DNA from: Desulfovibrio cuneatus DSM 11391
Lineage (GTDB): Bacteria > Desulfobacterota > Desulfovibrionia > Desulfovibrionales > Desulfovibrionaceae
Reading direction: 5' to 3'
Assembly: GCF_000430005.1 (NCBI RefSeq)
Contig: NZ_AUCY01000029.1
Span: 1-40,846, forward strand
Length of the DNA stretch: 40,846 bases
Below are positions 24,172 to 32,843 of the stretch, piece after piece. A model generated the notes under the pieces. That model was not told the origin of the DNA. It saw only the letters and a program-made list of their open reading frames with translations, and searched no databases. Every line of letters begins with the position of its first letter. The stretch's first letter is position 1. Position numbers and translations under genes: made by a program.

Positions 24172-26436
24172 TTACAACACATCCAGTTCCCAGTTAAACG
24201 GGCTGGTGCGTTCCACTTCCCCAACGGCTTTGGGGGGGTGTTCCTGCATGGAAACAAAGGTGCTGTACCCGGCCCTGGTCAGGGCTGCGGCATGGGGAGA
24301 AAGGTCCAGGGGCCATGCGGGGTAAATCCAGGTGTTCTGCCCGTATTTGCGCATCCAGAAGCTTTCGCGCTTGGGGCTTTGAAAGCCTTCGCGCTCGTCC
24401 AAAGGCATGGGGGCGTGGCGTGAAATACCCATGGGCCAAAAACCGTCCAGCACAATGCCAAGGGGCAGGGGGCTTTGCCCCGGCAGGGAAAGGGCATCTT
24501 CACGCCCCAGTTCCGGGCTGATAATAACGTCGGCAAAGCCCATGCCTGCCAGGGTATGCACCGCTGCGGCATTGGTAATGTTGCAAAATGGTCCTGCCGT
24601 AAGGCGGGGGAAACGCGGGCCGGGTTCGCCAAAAAAGCCTGCCTGCCACGGGGCGTTGCACACAAACGAGCGTGCGCCCTTGCGCTGGGCGTCGTGCAGC
24701 AGGCGTACCATTGCGGCTTCTTCATCCGGCCATATTACGGGGGGCAGCCACCAGGAAATACGGTCGAACAAGGTGCGGGAAACCTGCTCCACCGCACGGG
24801 GGGTTATCCACAACCCCTGCATGGCACCTGGGCGCAAAAATGCCTTGCCTTCCTTGCCCTGGGGCAAAGAACTACGCAGCATAATATGCGTTTTGCCGCC
24901 AGCAGGCTTGCCTTTGCTGGCAAACACGGGGGGGTACAGGTTGTTTATTTCATCCCCGGCCGGGGCGTTCATCTTGCTGGCTTCCAGCTTGGTTTGCCAT
25001 GTTTTCAGCGCTGTCATCAAGGCAGGCTCTTTACGGTCTAGCAAAAATACTGGGGTGCCGGGTTTGGGAAACCTGCCCCGCTCAAACCGCACCACGTGGG
25101 GGGTGCCCGCCGGGGCCGCCTTTTTCATGGAAACCATGGTGTGCCACGGTTCATCTTCATACCCCACCCGCAGGTAATCGCCCACGTGCAGGGCAAACTT
25201 GGGCCTGAAGGCCCACTGGTTTTCGGCATTTTGGTCCATTTGTCCGCACAAAAGGCCGGAAGACGTTTGCATGCGCTTGCCCTGCAGCACGGCCAGGGGG
25301 GAAGCTTCCCGCAGTGCGCCTTTGCCTGCCCCTTCTGCCGGAATGGAGAACAGCGCCCGCGTACCAGGGCGGCCCAAGGCAAAACGCAGCAGCTCTTCCG
25401 CTTCCTTGCGTGCCTCAACCTCGCCCCCTGCGTCGCGCAGAAGCTGGTAGGCCTTCACCACGTGGTACACATAGTGCGGCCCCTTGCGGCGGCCTTCAAT
25501 TTTCCAGGAACGCACGTTGGTCAGGGGCAGCAAGCCGCGCACCATGCTATCCAGGGAAAGGTCCAGGCAGGAGAAAAAGCGCCCTTCCTTGCCTTTTTGG
25601 GTGTACACCCGGCGGCATGGCTGCACGCAGCGCCCGCGCAAGCCACTTTTGCCCCCCATGTAACTGGACCACCAGCACCTGCCGGAAACGCAATAGCACA
25701 GCGCCCCGTGCACAAACAGCTCAAGGCTAAGGCCGGGGGGGCAGGCTTCATGCATTTGGGCCACTTCTGCCAAGGAAAGTTCACGCGGCAAAATTACCCG
25801 CGCCGCCCCGGCAGCCTGGGCTGCCAGCAGGCCTTTCTGGTGGGTAACGTTGGCCAGGGTGGAAAGGTGCAGTTCCCCGGTAAAGCCAGCTTCGCGGGCC
25901 AGGGGAAAAAAGCCGGGGTCTTGCACAATAAGGGCATGGGGCTGTATTTCCAGCACCAGGCGGCGAATAAGGCGCAGGGCCTTGGCAAGTTCCCCTGGCT
26001 TCATGAACGTGTTCATGGCCACATACACCTTGCGGTTTTCTTTTTGGGCAAGGTGCACAAGGCGGGAAACGTCGGAAGAGGAGAAGTTTTCCGCCAGCAT
26101 GCGGGCAGAAAACAGCTTCAGCCCAAGGAACACAGCGTCTGCCCCTGCGGCAAAGGCTGCCAGGGCGGAAGGCATGTCCCCTGCCGGGGCCAAAATTTCT
26201 GGCGGGGTACTGGGGCCGGGGGAAGTTACAAGCTGCGGGGTAGTGACAAGCGCGGGGCTGGGCAAAAGTTGCGGGGCAGACAAAACCTGAATGTCTTGCC
26301 TTTCCCCTTGGGGCATTGATGGTTTCCCCCGCCTTGGGGAATGTTCTTGCCGGGGAGATTTTCCCCCGCGCACAGTTTTGCCGGGCCGGGAAGAGGCAGA
26401 AGCCTTTTTCTTTTTATGTGATGATGCTGGAGGCAT
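24172..26436 (-). CDS. U32-family peptidase-like / RNA hydroxylation protein
   Basis: This 754-residue protein is of the U32 family, whose characterised members include the prephenate-dependent RNA hydroxylation proteins TrhP and RlhA of E. coli; true peptidase activity is doubtful in the family. The core starts at PPEILAPAGDMPSALAAFAAG (about 79) with the usual TIM-barrel pattern. The cysteine signature is present: ELFVHGALCYCVSGRC (Cys247, Cys249, Cys254) followed by GRCVQPCRR (Cys270, Cys274). A 78-residue, Lys/Arg/Ser/Pro-rich N-terminal extension precedes the core and could bind RNA. The C-terminal about 350 residues belong to the long RlhA-like class, but which RNA is modified cannot be told from sequence. 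The gene is alone, divergent from pyrK. Confidence 0.82.
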   Translation of the reverse strand: MPPASSHKKKKASASSRPGKTVRGGKSPRQEHSPRRGKPSMPQGERQDIQVLSAPQLLPSPALVTTPQLVTSPGPSTPPEILAPAGDMPSALAAFAAGADAVFLGLKLFSARMLAENFSSSDVSRLVHLAQKENRKVYVAMNTFMKPGELAKALRLIRRLVLEIQPHALIVQDPGFFPLAREAGFTGELHLSTLANVTHQKGLLAAQAAGAARVILPRELSLAEVAQMHEACPPGLSLELFVHGALCYCVSGRCWWSSYMGGKSGLRGRCVQPCRRVYTQKGKEGRFFSCLDLSLDSMVRGLLPLTNVRSWKIEGRRKGPHYVYHVVKAYQLLRDAGGEVEARKEAEELLRFALGRPGTRALFSIPAEGAGKGALREASPLAVLQGKRMQTSSGLLCGQMDQNAENQWAFRPKFALHVGDYLRVGYEDEPWHTMVSMKKAAPAGTPHVVRFERGRFPKPGTPVFLLDRKEPALMTALKTWQTKLEASKMNAPAGDEINNLYPPVFASKGKPAGGKTHIMLRSSLPQGKEGKAFLRPGAMQGLWITPRAVEQVSRTLFDRISWWLPPVIWPDEEAAMVRLLHDAQRKGARSFVCNAPWQAGFFGEPGPRFPRLTAGPFCNITNAAAVHTLAGMGFADVIISPELGREDALSLPGQSPLPLGIVLDGFWPMGISRHAPMPLDEREGFQSPKRESFWMRKYGQNTWIYPAWPLDLSPHAAALTRAGYSTFVSMQEHPPKAVGEVERTSPFNWELDVL

Positions 26437-26581
26437 GAAGGACTCTTGGTGGTTTAAGGATGGGATACAGAAATTGCGTGTTGCAGTGGCTTGTGCAAAA
26501 ACAGACTACGCGGTAGAAGGGGGGTGCGAACACCACCCTGTGTGCGCCTTTTCACAAAAAAACACTGACTACAGAGCGTTT

Positions 26582-26630
26582 GGAAATATTGTGTTTTCGT
26601 TTAGTAAAGACGAAATAAATCAGCGTTTCC
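26582..26630. repeat. collapsed palindromic repeat, 49 bp
   Basis: GGAAATATTGTGTTTTCG at the left and CGAAATAAATCAGCGTTTCC at the right keep the two termini of the dispersed family, but the core is lost. The left flank GACTACAGAGC resembles the extension left of the copies at 10683 and 40738. It lies 44 bp before pyrK, between divergent genes. Confidence 0.65.
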
Positions 26631-26674
26631 ATGTAAATACAACCGTCCTGCTTCAGGACTAATGGATACACACC

Positions 26675-27511
26675 ATGTCATACCCAATACTGTCCAAAGA
26701 AACGGTGCTTGACCTTGTGCCCTTTGGCAACTCCGGTCAGGAAGCCGAGTTCCTGGCCTTGCGGCTTTCCCCCCCTGCATGGAAGGAAATAGCCCCAGGC
26801 CAATTTGTTATGTTGCGCCTTAGCGGCAACCACGGCAACCACATTTGGGGCCGTCCCTTTTCCATTTGCCGGGTAACGCCGCGTGATCTGGTTATATTTT
26901 TCCAGGCACGGGGCCGCGTTACCAAAGAAATGGCAAAATTGCGTCCGGGCGACGTTATAGACGTGTGGGGCCCGCTTGGCAACTCGTTGCGGGTGGAAAA
27001 AGACACCCCCACCCTGCTGCTGGCAGGGGGCATTGGCATTGCTCCCTTTGTAGAATATGCCCACACCCACCCTGCCCCATGGAACCTTTCCATGGAATTT
27101 GGGCACCGCCTGCCGCTGGACTGTTACCCCTTTGACAGCCTGAATGAAAAAATTGATGCGGCTCCCCACCGGGAAAATACGGTGGAAGACAGAGACCGCT
27201 TTATTGCCCTGATGGAAAAACGTATGCAGGAACATGCCAAGGCCAAAGGCCTTGTGCTGGCATGTGGGCCTACACCCTTCCTACGCACCGTACAAACATT
27301 CGCCCTAAAACACAAGGTAAGAACACAGCTAGCGCTGGAAACCCGCATGGGTTGCGGCGTTGGTGCCTGCCTTGGGTGCGTGGTACAAGTGGCGTTAAAG
27401 GCATCGCTTATTCCCCCGGCGGATAGCCCGGTGTGCAAGGGTGAAGAATACCACAACCTGCAAACATGCACCTGTGGCCCCAATTTTTGGGCGCACCAGG
27501 TAAAGCTGTAA
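26675..27511 (+). CDS. pyrK: dihydroorotate dehydrogenase electron-transfer subunit PyrK
   Basis: PyrK passes electrons from dihydroorotate oxidation by PyrD-B to NAD+ through FAD and a 2Fe-2S cluster. The 278 residues show an FAD-binding barrel with GRPFSIC (59-65), the NAD-domain glycine motif GGIGIAPF (118-125) and C-terminal cluster cysteines Cys227, Cys232 and Cys235 in GCGVGACLGCVV, plus Cys265 or Cys267 in TCTCGPNF. The usual family end is a single Cys before xGPxF; here two are present. The pyrD gene follows after 10 bp, giving the standard pyrK-pyrD operon. No strong Shine-Dalgarno is visible before this ATG. Confidence 0.93.
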   Translation: MSYPILSKETVLDLVPFGNSGQEAEFLALRLSPPAWKEIAPGQFVMLRLSGNHGNHIWGRPFSICRVTPRDLVIFFQARGRVTKEMAKLRPGDVIDVWGPLGNSLRVEKDTPTLLLAGGIGIAPFVEYAHTHPAPWNLSMEFGHRLPLDCYPFDSLNEKIDAAPHRENTVEDRDRFIALMEKRMQEHAKAKGLVLACGPTPFLRTVQTFALKHKVRTQLALETRMGCGVGACLGCVVQVALKASLIPPADSPVCKGEEYHNLQTCTCGPNFWAHQVKL

Positions 27512-27521
27512 GGAGCCAGAA

Positions 27522-28448
27522 ATGGGCAAACAACGTATTACCCTTTCCGGCAACGGCCGCACCCTGGTGTTGAACAACCCGGTGCTTACTGCCTCTGGCA
27601 CGTTTGGCTATGGCCTGGAATATACCCCCTTTGGCAACCTTGCCAGCCTTGGCGGCATTGTGGCCAAAGGCCTTTCCCTGCTGCCACGCCAGGGCAACCC
27701 CATGCCCCGCATTGCGGAAACACCTTCCGGTATGCTGAACGCCGTGGGCCTGCAAAACTGTGGCTTTGACGAGTTTGTTAAACGCAAACTCCCCAAATTA
27801 CCCCACAAAGACGTGCCGGTTATTGTGAACCTGTACGCCACTTCCCCGGCGGAATTTGCAGAACTGGCAGGGAAACTGGCCGCCACGGAAGGCATTGCCG
27901 CCCTGGAAGTGAACATTTCCTGCCCCAATGTCAAGGAAGGCGGCTCAAGCTTTGGGCAAAGCGCCACCATGGCTGCCAAAGTGACAGAAGCGGTTGTGAA
28001 TGCTTCCGGCACCCTGCCTGTGCTGGTAAAGCTTTCCCCCAATGTCACTTCCATTACGGAAATTGCCAAAGCCTGTGAAGGGGCCGGGGCCACTGCCCTT
28101 TCCTGCATCAATACCGTTACGGGCATGGGGGTTGACCTGCAAAGCAAACGCCCCTTGCTTGCCAACGTCATTGGGGGGCTTTCCGGCCCGGCCATTAAGC
28201 CCATTGCCTTGCGCTGCGTGTGGGAAGTAACCCGCGCCGTGTCCATTCCGGTTATTGGCATTGGTGGCATTAGCACCCCGGAAGATGTGCTGGAATTCAT
28301 TCTTGTGGGGGCCAGCGCCGTGCAGGTGGGCACCGCCAACATTGCCCTGCCAGATGCTGCCTTCCGCATTGCCGAAGCCTTGCCCCACACCATGCACAAG
28401 TATGGAATTAGTAGTTTGGATGAATTACGGGGGGGGTTAAAGATTTAG
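27522..28448 (+). CDS. pyrD: dihydroorotate dehydrogenase PyrD, class 1B
   Basis: This enzyme oxidises dihydroorotate to orotate in pyrimidine synthesis. The 308-residue FMN TIM-barrel belongs to the class 1B heterotetrameric form, consistent with adjacent pyrK. The catalytic base is Cys134 in LEVNISCPNVKEGG, as in class 1 enzymes. NTVTGMGVDL and VIGIGGISTPEDVLEFI mark the phosphate-binding end. AAGGAG six bases before the ATG sets the start. Cytosolic, NAD+-linked through PyrK, and suited to anaerobic growth. The stop is followed within 18 bp by a repeat module. Confidence 0.96.
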   Translation: MGKQRITLSGNGRTLVLNNPVLTASGTFGYGLEYTPFGNLASLGGIVAKGLSLLPRQGNPMPRIAETPSGMLNAVGLQNCGFDEFVKRKLPKLPHKDVPVIVNLYATSPAEFAELAGKLAATEGIAALEVNISCPNVKEGGSSFGQSATMAAKVTEAVVNASGTLPVLVKLSPNVTSITEIAKACEGAGATALSCINTVTGMGVDLQSKRPLLANVIGGLSGPAIKPIALRCVWEVTRAVSIPVIGIGGISTPEDVLEFILVGASAVQVGTANIALPDAAFRIAEALPHTMHKYGISSLDELRGGLKI

Positions 28449-28465
28449 AGGGAAGAGCTGAGAGG

Positions 28466-28516
28466 GTGCGGGTAGCTTTGCTGCCCGCACATCTCCACGA
28501 AGCCCGAGCGGAGAAG
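28466..28516 (+). repeat. repeat module C, solo copy
   Basis: GTGCGGGTAGCTTTGCTGCC begins a hairpin (GTGCGGG/CCCGCAC) followed by CACGAAGCCCGAGCGGAGAA. It matches 16133-16178 and, inverted and diverged, 14100-14158. It lies between pyrD and hypF and creates a spurious upstream GTG in the hypF frame. Confidence 0.78.
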
Positions 28517-28549
28517 GTCACACGCCCAAAACAAAATACAAGAGAAGTC

Positions 28550-31246
28550 ATGGCAGCTTACCCTCCCACTTCCCCCCCTGCCCCCACGGCCCGGTGGCGC
28601 TTCACGGTGCAAGGGCAAGTGCAGGGCGTGGGCTTCCGTCCCTTCGTCTTCGTGCAGGCAGCAGAGCTTGGCCTTTCCGGCCTGGTGGGCAACACCCCCC
28701 AAGGCGTGAACATTGAAGTGCAAGGCCCCCCCACCAGCCTGGAACGCTTCCGCCACGCCCTGCACCACAGCCTCCCCCCGCTTGCCCGTATCACGCAGTG
28801 CCTTCAGGAACAACTCCCTGTTGTGCCGCACGAAGCGGGCTTTTGTATTGCCCAAAGCCAGGACGCCAGCACCCACAATGTGCTTATCAGCCCGGATACC
28901 GGCATGTGCGAAGCCTGCGGCAACGACATTTCCCAGCCGCACAACAGGCGCTTTGGCTATGCCTTTACCAACTGCACCAACTGCGGCCCCCGCTATTCCA
29001 TTACCCGCCACATGCCCTACGACAGGCACACCACCAGCATGGCCTGCTTTCCCATGTGCCCGGCCTGCCAGCAAGAATACGGAAATCCGCTAAACCGCCG
29101 CTTTCACGCCCAGCCCAACGCCTGCCCGGTGTGCGGCCCAAAAGTGTGGTATGTGGGCACACCCCACAACGCACCGCAGCAACACGCTGGCATTCAACCA
29201 AACACTCACCCAAACACTCACCCAGGCACCCACCCGGAAAACGCTGCCCTGCAAGGGGCGCAGGCCATGGAACAGGCCGCCGCCCTGCTGGCTGGGGGGG
29301 GCATCCTCGCCCTGAAAGGCCTTGGTGGCTTCCACCTTGCCTGCCATGCCTTTTGTGCCCCTGCCGTAGGCCGCCTCCGCCAGCGCAAAAACCGCCCACA
29401 CAAGCCCTTTGCCGTTATGGTGCCCCACCTGCACGCTGCCCAGACCCTTGCCCATGTCAGTGCAGAAGAAGAAGCCCTGCTGTGTTCCATTGAGCGCCCC
29501 ATTGTGCTGTGCCGCCTGCGCCCTGCATTGCGCCCGCTGCTTGCTGGCATTTCGCCAGACACCCCCCACATTGGCATTATGCTGCCGTATACGCCCTTGC
29601 ATTTTGTGTTGTTTCAGGCTGTGCAGCAACGGCTTGAGCAATCAAACACATCACTCGCTTTACCCCATAACGTGCCCCTTGCTCTGGTTATGACCTCCGG
29701 CAACCCTCAAGGCCAGCCCATTTGCCTTGGCAACCGGGAAGCATTGCAGCGCCTTGCTCCATTGGCAGAAGGTTTTTTACTGCACAACCGCGACATTCTC
29801 ATTCGGGTGGACGATTCGGTGGTGCGCCATGTGCCGGGGTGCGGCCCCCTGTTTTACCGCCGGGCCAGGGGCTTTGTTCCCCAGCCAACGGCCTTGCCCC
29901 TGCCCCAAGCCGAAGGGCAAGAGAGCGTTCAGCCACTTGCACTACCCTGCATTGTGGCTGCCGGGGCAGACCTGAAAAATACCCTGTGCCTTACCAAAGG
30001 CCCCATTGCTTTTGTCAGCCAGCACATAGGCGACATGGACAGCCTGGAAAACGCCCTGTTCCATGGGGAAATTCACACCCACCTTACCAGCCTGCTGGGG
30101 GTTACCCCCACCCTTGCCGTGGCAGACGCCCACCCCGGCTATGCCAGTTCTGCCCACATGGAAGGTTGGAGCGCAGAGCACGGCGTGCCCCTGCTGCGGG
30201 TGCAGCACCACACGGCCCATGCCTTTGCCGTGCTGGCAGAAAACGGACACAGTGCCCCGGCCTTGGCCCTTACCCTTGATGGCACAGGCTATAGTGACGA
30301 CGGCACCCTGTGGGGCGGGGAAATGCTGCTGTGCCACCCTGCCAATGGTGTTTGTACCCGGCTGGCAAGCCTTACCCCCTTGGCCCTGCCCGGCGGGGAA
30401 GCCGCCATACGCGAACCCTGGCGCATTGCCCATGCCCTGCTCCTGGACCTAGGCTGCCTTGCCTGCCCGGAAGCCACCCACACCACCGGGGGCTATCCCT
30501 TGCCCTGGTGCCTGCCTGTAGCTGAAGGTCTTGGCCCTAGGACTTTCCCCGCCGCTACGCCTGCGGCCCTGCGCCTGCTGGGGGCCATGCTGCAAAAGAA
30601 TATCCAATGCCCCACCAGTTCCAGCCTGGGCAGATGGTTTGATGCCGTGGCAGCCTTGCTCGGCCTGTGCCTGCACGTTACCTATGAAGGGCAGGCGGCC
30701 ATTCGGCTGGAAGAAGCGCAATGGCCGGAAGAGGAAGTACAGTTAAAGACTATACCCGTGGAGTCCGCAAAGAGAGGGTCAAGGGGCGTCACGCCCTTTG
30801 CAGGAACTGGGGGACAGCGTCCCCCAATAAATGAAAACACCATTCATAGCTCGCCGTTCCCCCATACCGTGGCCCCCCTGCTGCTTCCCCCGGCCCATGC
30901 CCACGATGTTCCCCGCTTCAATACCCGCGCCCTGTTCCATTCCTGTGTGCAGGCCCTGGAGCAGGGAAGCACGCCAGCCCAGGTGGCAGCACTGTTCCAT
31001 AGCCAACTGGCCCATGGCCTTGCTAGTGTGGCTGGTACTCTGGCAAAGCAGCACAGTGTGCAGCATGTGGGGCTTGCGGGGGGATGTTTGCAAAACGCCA
31101 CCTTGCTTCGCCTGCTATGCAGCCAGCTTCGCACCCAGGGGCTTACCCCGCTCTACCACACCCAGCTTCCCCCCAACGACGGCAGCATTGCCCTTGGGCA
31201 GGCGTTTTATGCCCTGTGCAGGCGTGGGCAGGCTCACAGCGCATAG
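28550..31246 (+). CDS. hypF: hydrogenase maturation carbamoyltransferase HypF
   Basis: HypF makes the carbamoyl group that becomes the CN ligands of [NiFe]-hydrogenase. The 898 residues run: acylphosphatase domain with GQVQGVGFRPFV (22-33), two zinc fingers (Cys120/123 with 142/145, and Cys170/173 with 192/195), a YrdC-like domain (about 236-430), and a Kae1-like domain with QHHTAHAFAVLAE and LTLDGTGYSDDGTLWGGE. Normal length is about 750-780. The excess comes from a His/Pro/Thr-rich linker (about 205-232, tandem NTHP units) and an insertion near 738-770, part of which is a REP-like repeat in frame. The start is the ATG before AAYPPTSPP; an upstream GTG lies in a repeat. No other hyp or hydrogenase genes are nearby. 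Confidence 0.95.
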   Translation: MAAYPPTSPPAPTARWRFTVQGQVQGVGFRPFVFVQAAELGLSGLVGNTPQGVNIEVQGPPTSLERFRHALHHSLPPLARITQCLQEQLPVVPHEAGFCIAQSQDASTHNVLISPDTGMCEACGNDISQPHNRRFGYAFTNCTNCGPRYSITRHMPYDRHTTSMACFPMCPACQQEYGNPLNRRFHAQPNACPVCGPKVWYVGTPHNAPQQHAGIQPNTHPNTHPGTHPENAALQGAQAMEQAAALLAGGGILALKGLGGFHLACHAFCAPAVGRLRQRKNRPHKPFAVMVPHLHAAQTLAHVSAEEEALLCSIERPIVLCRLRPALRPLLAGISPDTPHIGIMLPYTPLHFVLFQAVQQRLEQSNTSLALPHNVPLALVMTSGNPQGQPICLGNREALQRLAPLAEGFLLHNRDILIRVDDSVVRHVPGCGPLFYRRARGFVPQPTALPLPQAEGQESVQPLALPCIVAAGADLKNTLCLTKGPIAFVSQHIGDMDSLENALFHGEIHTHLTSLLGVTPTLAVADAHPGYASSAHMEGWSAEHGVPLLRVQHHTAHAFAVLAENGHSAPALALTLDGTGYSDDGTLWGGEMLLCHPANGVCTRLASLTPLALPGGEAAIREPWRIAHALLLDLGCLACPEATHTTGGYPLPWCLPVAEGLGPRTFPAATPAALRLLGAMLQKNIQCPTSSSLGRWFDAVAALLGLCLHVTYEGQAAIRLEEAQWPEEEVQLKTIPVESAKRGSRGVTPFAGTGGQRPPINENTIHSSPFPHTVAPLLLPPAHAHDVPRFNTRALFHSCVQALEQGSTPAQVAALFHSQLAHGLASVAGTLAKQHSVQHVGLAGGCLQNATLLRLLCSQLRTQGLTPLYHTQLPPNDGSIALGQAFYALCRRGQAHSA
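30776..30827 (+). repeat. REP-like double hairpin inside the hypF coding sequence
   Basis: AAGGGGCGTCACGCCCTTT and then TGGGGGACAGCGTCCCCCA form two hairpins. The block is nearly identical to the intergenic copy at 3348-3401. It is read in frame as about 18 residues (RGSRGVTPFAGTGGQRPP, near 742-759) in a variable loop of the Kae1-like domain, without interrupting translation. Confidence 0.85.
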
Positions 31247-31409
31247 GCCCCATGCGGCTGCAAGCCATGGCTGTGCCCAGCAAAGCCCCTAGCCGCTGCC
31301 AACTTGGAACCCGCCACCACGTGCCCCCCCCCGCACAAATTGCTTTTCCCCCTGAAATGGCATATCATAATACACTATTTCCTATTGCTATACTCACGTG
31401 AGGACAACC

Positions 31410-32843
31410 ATGCTCCAACCCGTTATTCTGTGCGGCGGCGACGGCACCCGCTTGTGGCCCGCTTCCCGCAAAGACTTGCCCAAGCAGTTCATGCCCTTGC
31501 GCGGTTCCACCCTGTTCAAGCAGGCTGTTACCCGTGCCGCGGCCATGCCCGGTGCCCTTTCCCCCCTGGTGGTGTGCAACCACAACCACCGCTTTCTTGC
31601 TGCCAGCCAGTTGCAGGAAGCACTGGCAGAACTGCCAGCGGAAAGTGCCCACCCCGCCAACGGCTTGAAGGGAAACCTGCTGCTGGAGCCCGTGGGCAAA
31701 AACACGGCCCCGGCTATTGCCCTGGCCGCATTGCAACTGCTAAATTCCGGCAGTGTCATGCTGGTGCTGCCCGCAGACCACAACATTTCCCAGCCTGAAA
31801 GCCTGGCCCAAGCCATTAGCGCTGCCATGCCTGCTGCGCGGGAAGGGGCTCTTATTACCTTCGGGGTAGTGCCCACAGCACCGGAAACCGGGTACGGCTA
31901 CATTCAGCAAGGCCCAGCCCTGGGGGAAAACCTGTTCAAGGTGGCCCAATTTGTGGAAAAGCCGCAAGAAGACCGCGCCCGCCAGTTTCTGGCCCAGGGC
32001 GGGTATTTATGGAACAGCGGCATGTTCTTGTTCACCCCGGAACGCTACCTGCAGGAACTGGAACGCTTTGCCCCTGCCATTTATGAAGCATGCACCAAAG
32101 CCTTTGCCGCCCGCAGCACAGACATGGACTTTTTGCGGGTAGATGCCGAGGAATTCGCTGCCTGCCCTGCCGATTCCATTGACTACGCCGTGTTTGAACA
32201 CACCAGCCACGCCTGCGTGGTGCCCCTGCACACCCAGTGGAGCGACCTTGGCTCCTGGGGAAGCCTGTATGAAACCGCCCCCCACGATGAGAACGAAAAT
32301 GCCACAGAAGGGGACGTGCTGCTGCACGACTGCAAGGAAAGCTTTGTGTTTTCCCAGTCCCGCCTGGTGGCAGGCATTGGCCTTTCCGGCCTGGTGGTGG
32401 TGGAAACACCGGACGCCGTTATGGTGGCCCAGCGCGGGCGCGACCAGGAAGTAAAAGCCATGGTGCAGCTTTTGAAAAAGCACAAACGCCCGGAAGCGGA
32501 AAACCACGCCCGCGTGTACCGTCCCTGGGGCAGTTATGAATCGCTCATCATGGGCGACCGTTTTCAGGTAAAGCGTATTGTTGTGTTGCCAGGGCAGCAC
32601 CTTTCCCTGCAAAAGCACTACCACAGGGCAGAACACTGGGTTGTTGTGCGCGGCACCGCCACGGTTACCGTAAACACCCAGGAACTGTTGCTGAAAGAAG
32701 ACGAATCTACCTACATTCCCATTGGGGCAGTACATCGGCTTTCCAACCAGGGCAAGTTGCCCCTGGAAATTATTGAAATTCAAACCGGCAGCTATTTGGG
32801 TGAAGACGACATTGTTCGCCTGGAGGATATTTATGGACGCTAA
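31410..32843 (+). CDS. manC: mannose-1-P guanylyltransferase / mannose-6-P isomerase
   Basis: This bifunctional type II PMI-GMP enzyme interconverts fructose-6-P and mannose-6-P and makes GDP-mannose from mannose-1-P and GTP. The 477 residues fit the family. The nucleotidyltransferase domain (about 1-340) begins with ILCGGDGTRLWPASRKDLPK and includes FVEKP. The C-terminal cupin isomerase domain contains RPWGSYESL and the zinc motif QKHYHRAEHW. AGGA six bases before the ATG sets the start; a GTG four codons earlier is in the ribosome binding site. It overlaps the mutase gene by 11 bases, so the two are one operon feeding GDP-mannose to surface glycans, together with the sugar genes downstream. 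Confidence 0.95.
   Translation: MLQPVILCGGDGTRLWPASRKDLPKQFMPLRGSTLFKQAVTRAAAMPGALSPLVVCNHNHRFLAASQLQEALAELPAESAHPANGLKGNLLLEPVGKNTAPAIALAALQLLNSGSVMLVLPADHNISQPESLAQAISAAMPAAREGALITFGVVPTAPETGYGYIQQGPALGENLFKVAQFVEKPQEDRARQFLAQGGYLWNSGMFLFTPERYLQELERFAPAIYEACTKAFAARSTDMDFLRVDAEEFAACPADSIDYAVFEHTSHACVVPLHTQWSDLGSWGSLYETAPHDENENATEGDVLLHDCKESFVFSQSRLVAGIGLSGLVVVETPDAVMVAQRGRDQEVKAMVQLLKKHKRPEAENHARVYRPWGSYESLIMGDRFQVKRIVVLPGQHLSLQKHYHRAEHWVVVRGTATVTVNTQELLLKEDESTYIPIGAVHRLSNQGKLPLEIIEIQTGSYLGEDDIVRLEDIYGR

Noticed and set aside
24172-26436. A protease role for the U32 protein.
   Set aside because: Characterised U32 relatives with this cysteine pattern act in RNA hydroxylation; sequence gives no direct support for peptidase activity.
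28466-28549. GTG start for hypF 28 codons upstream.
   Set aside because: The GTG lies in repeat module C, and the acylphosphatase domain begins normally after the ATG at 28550.
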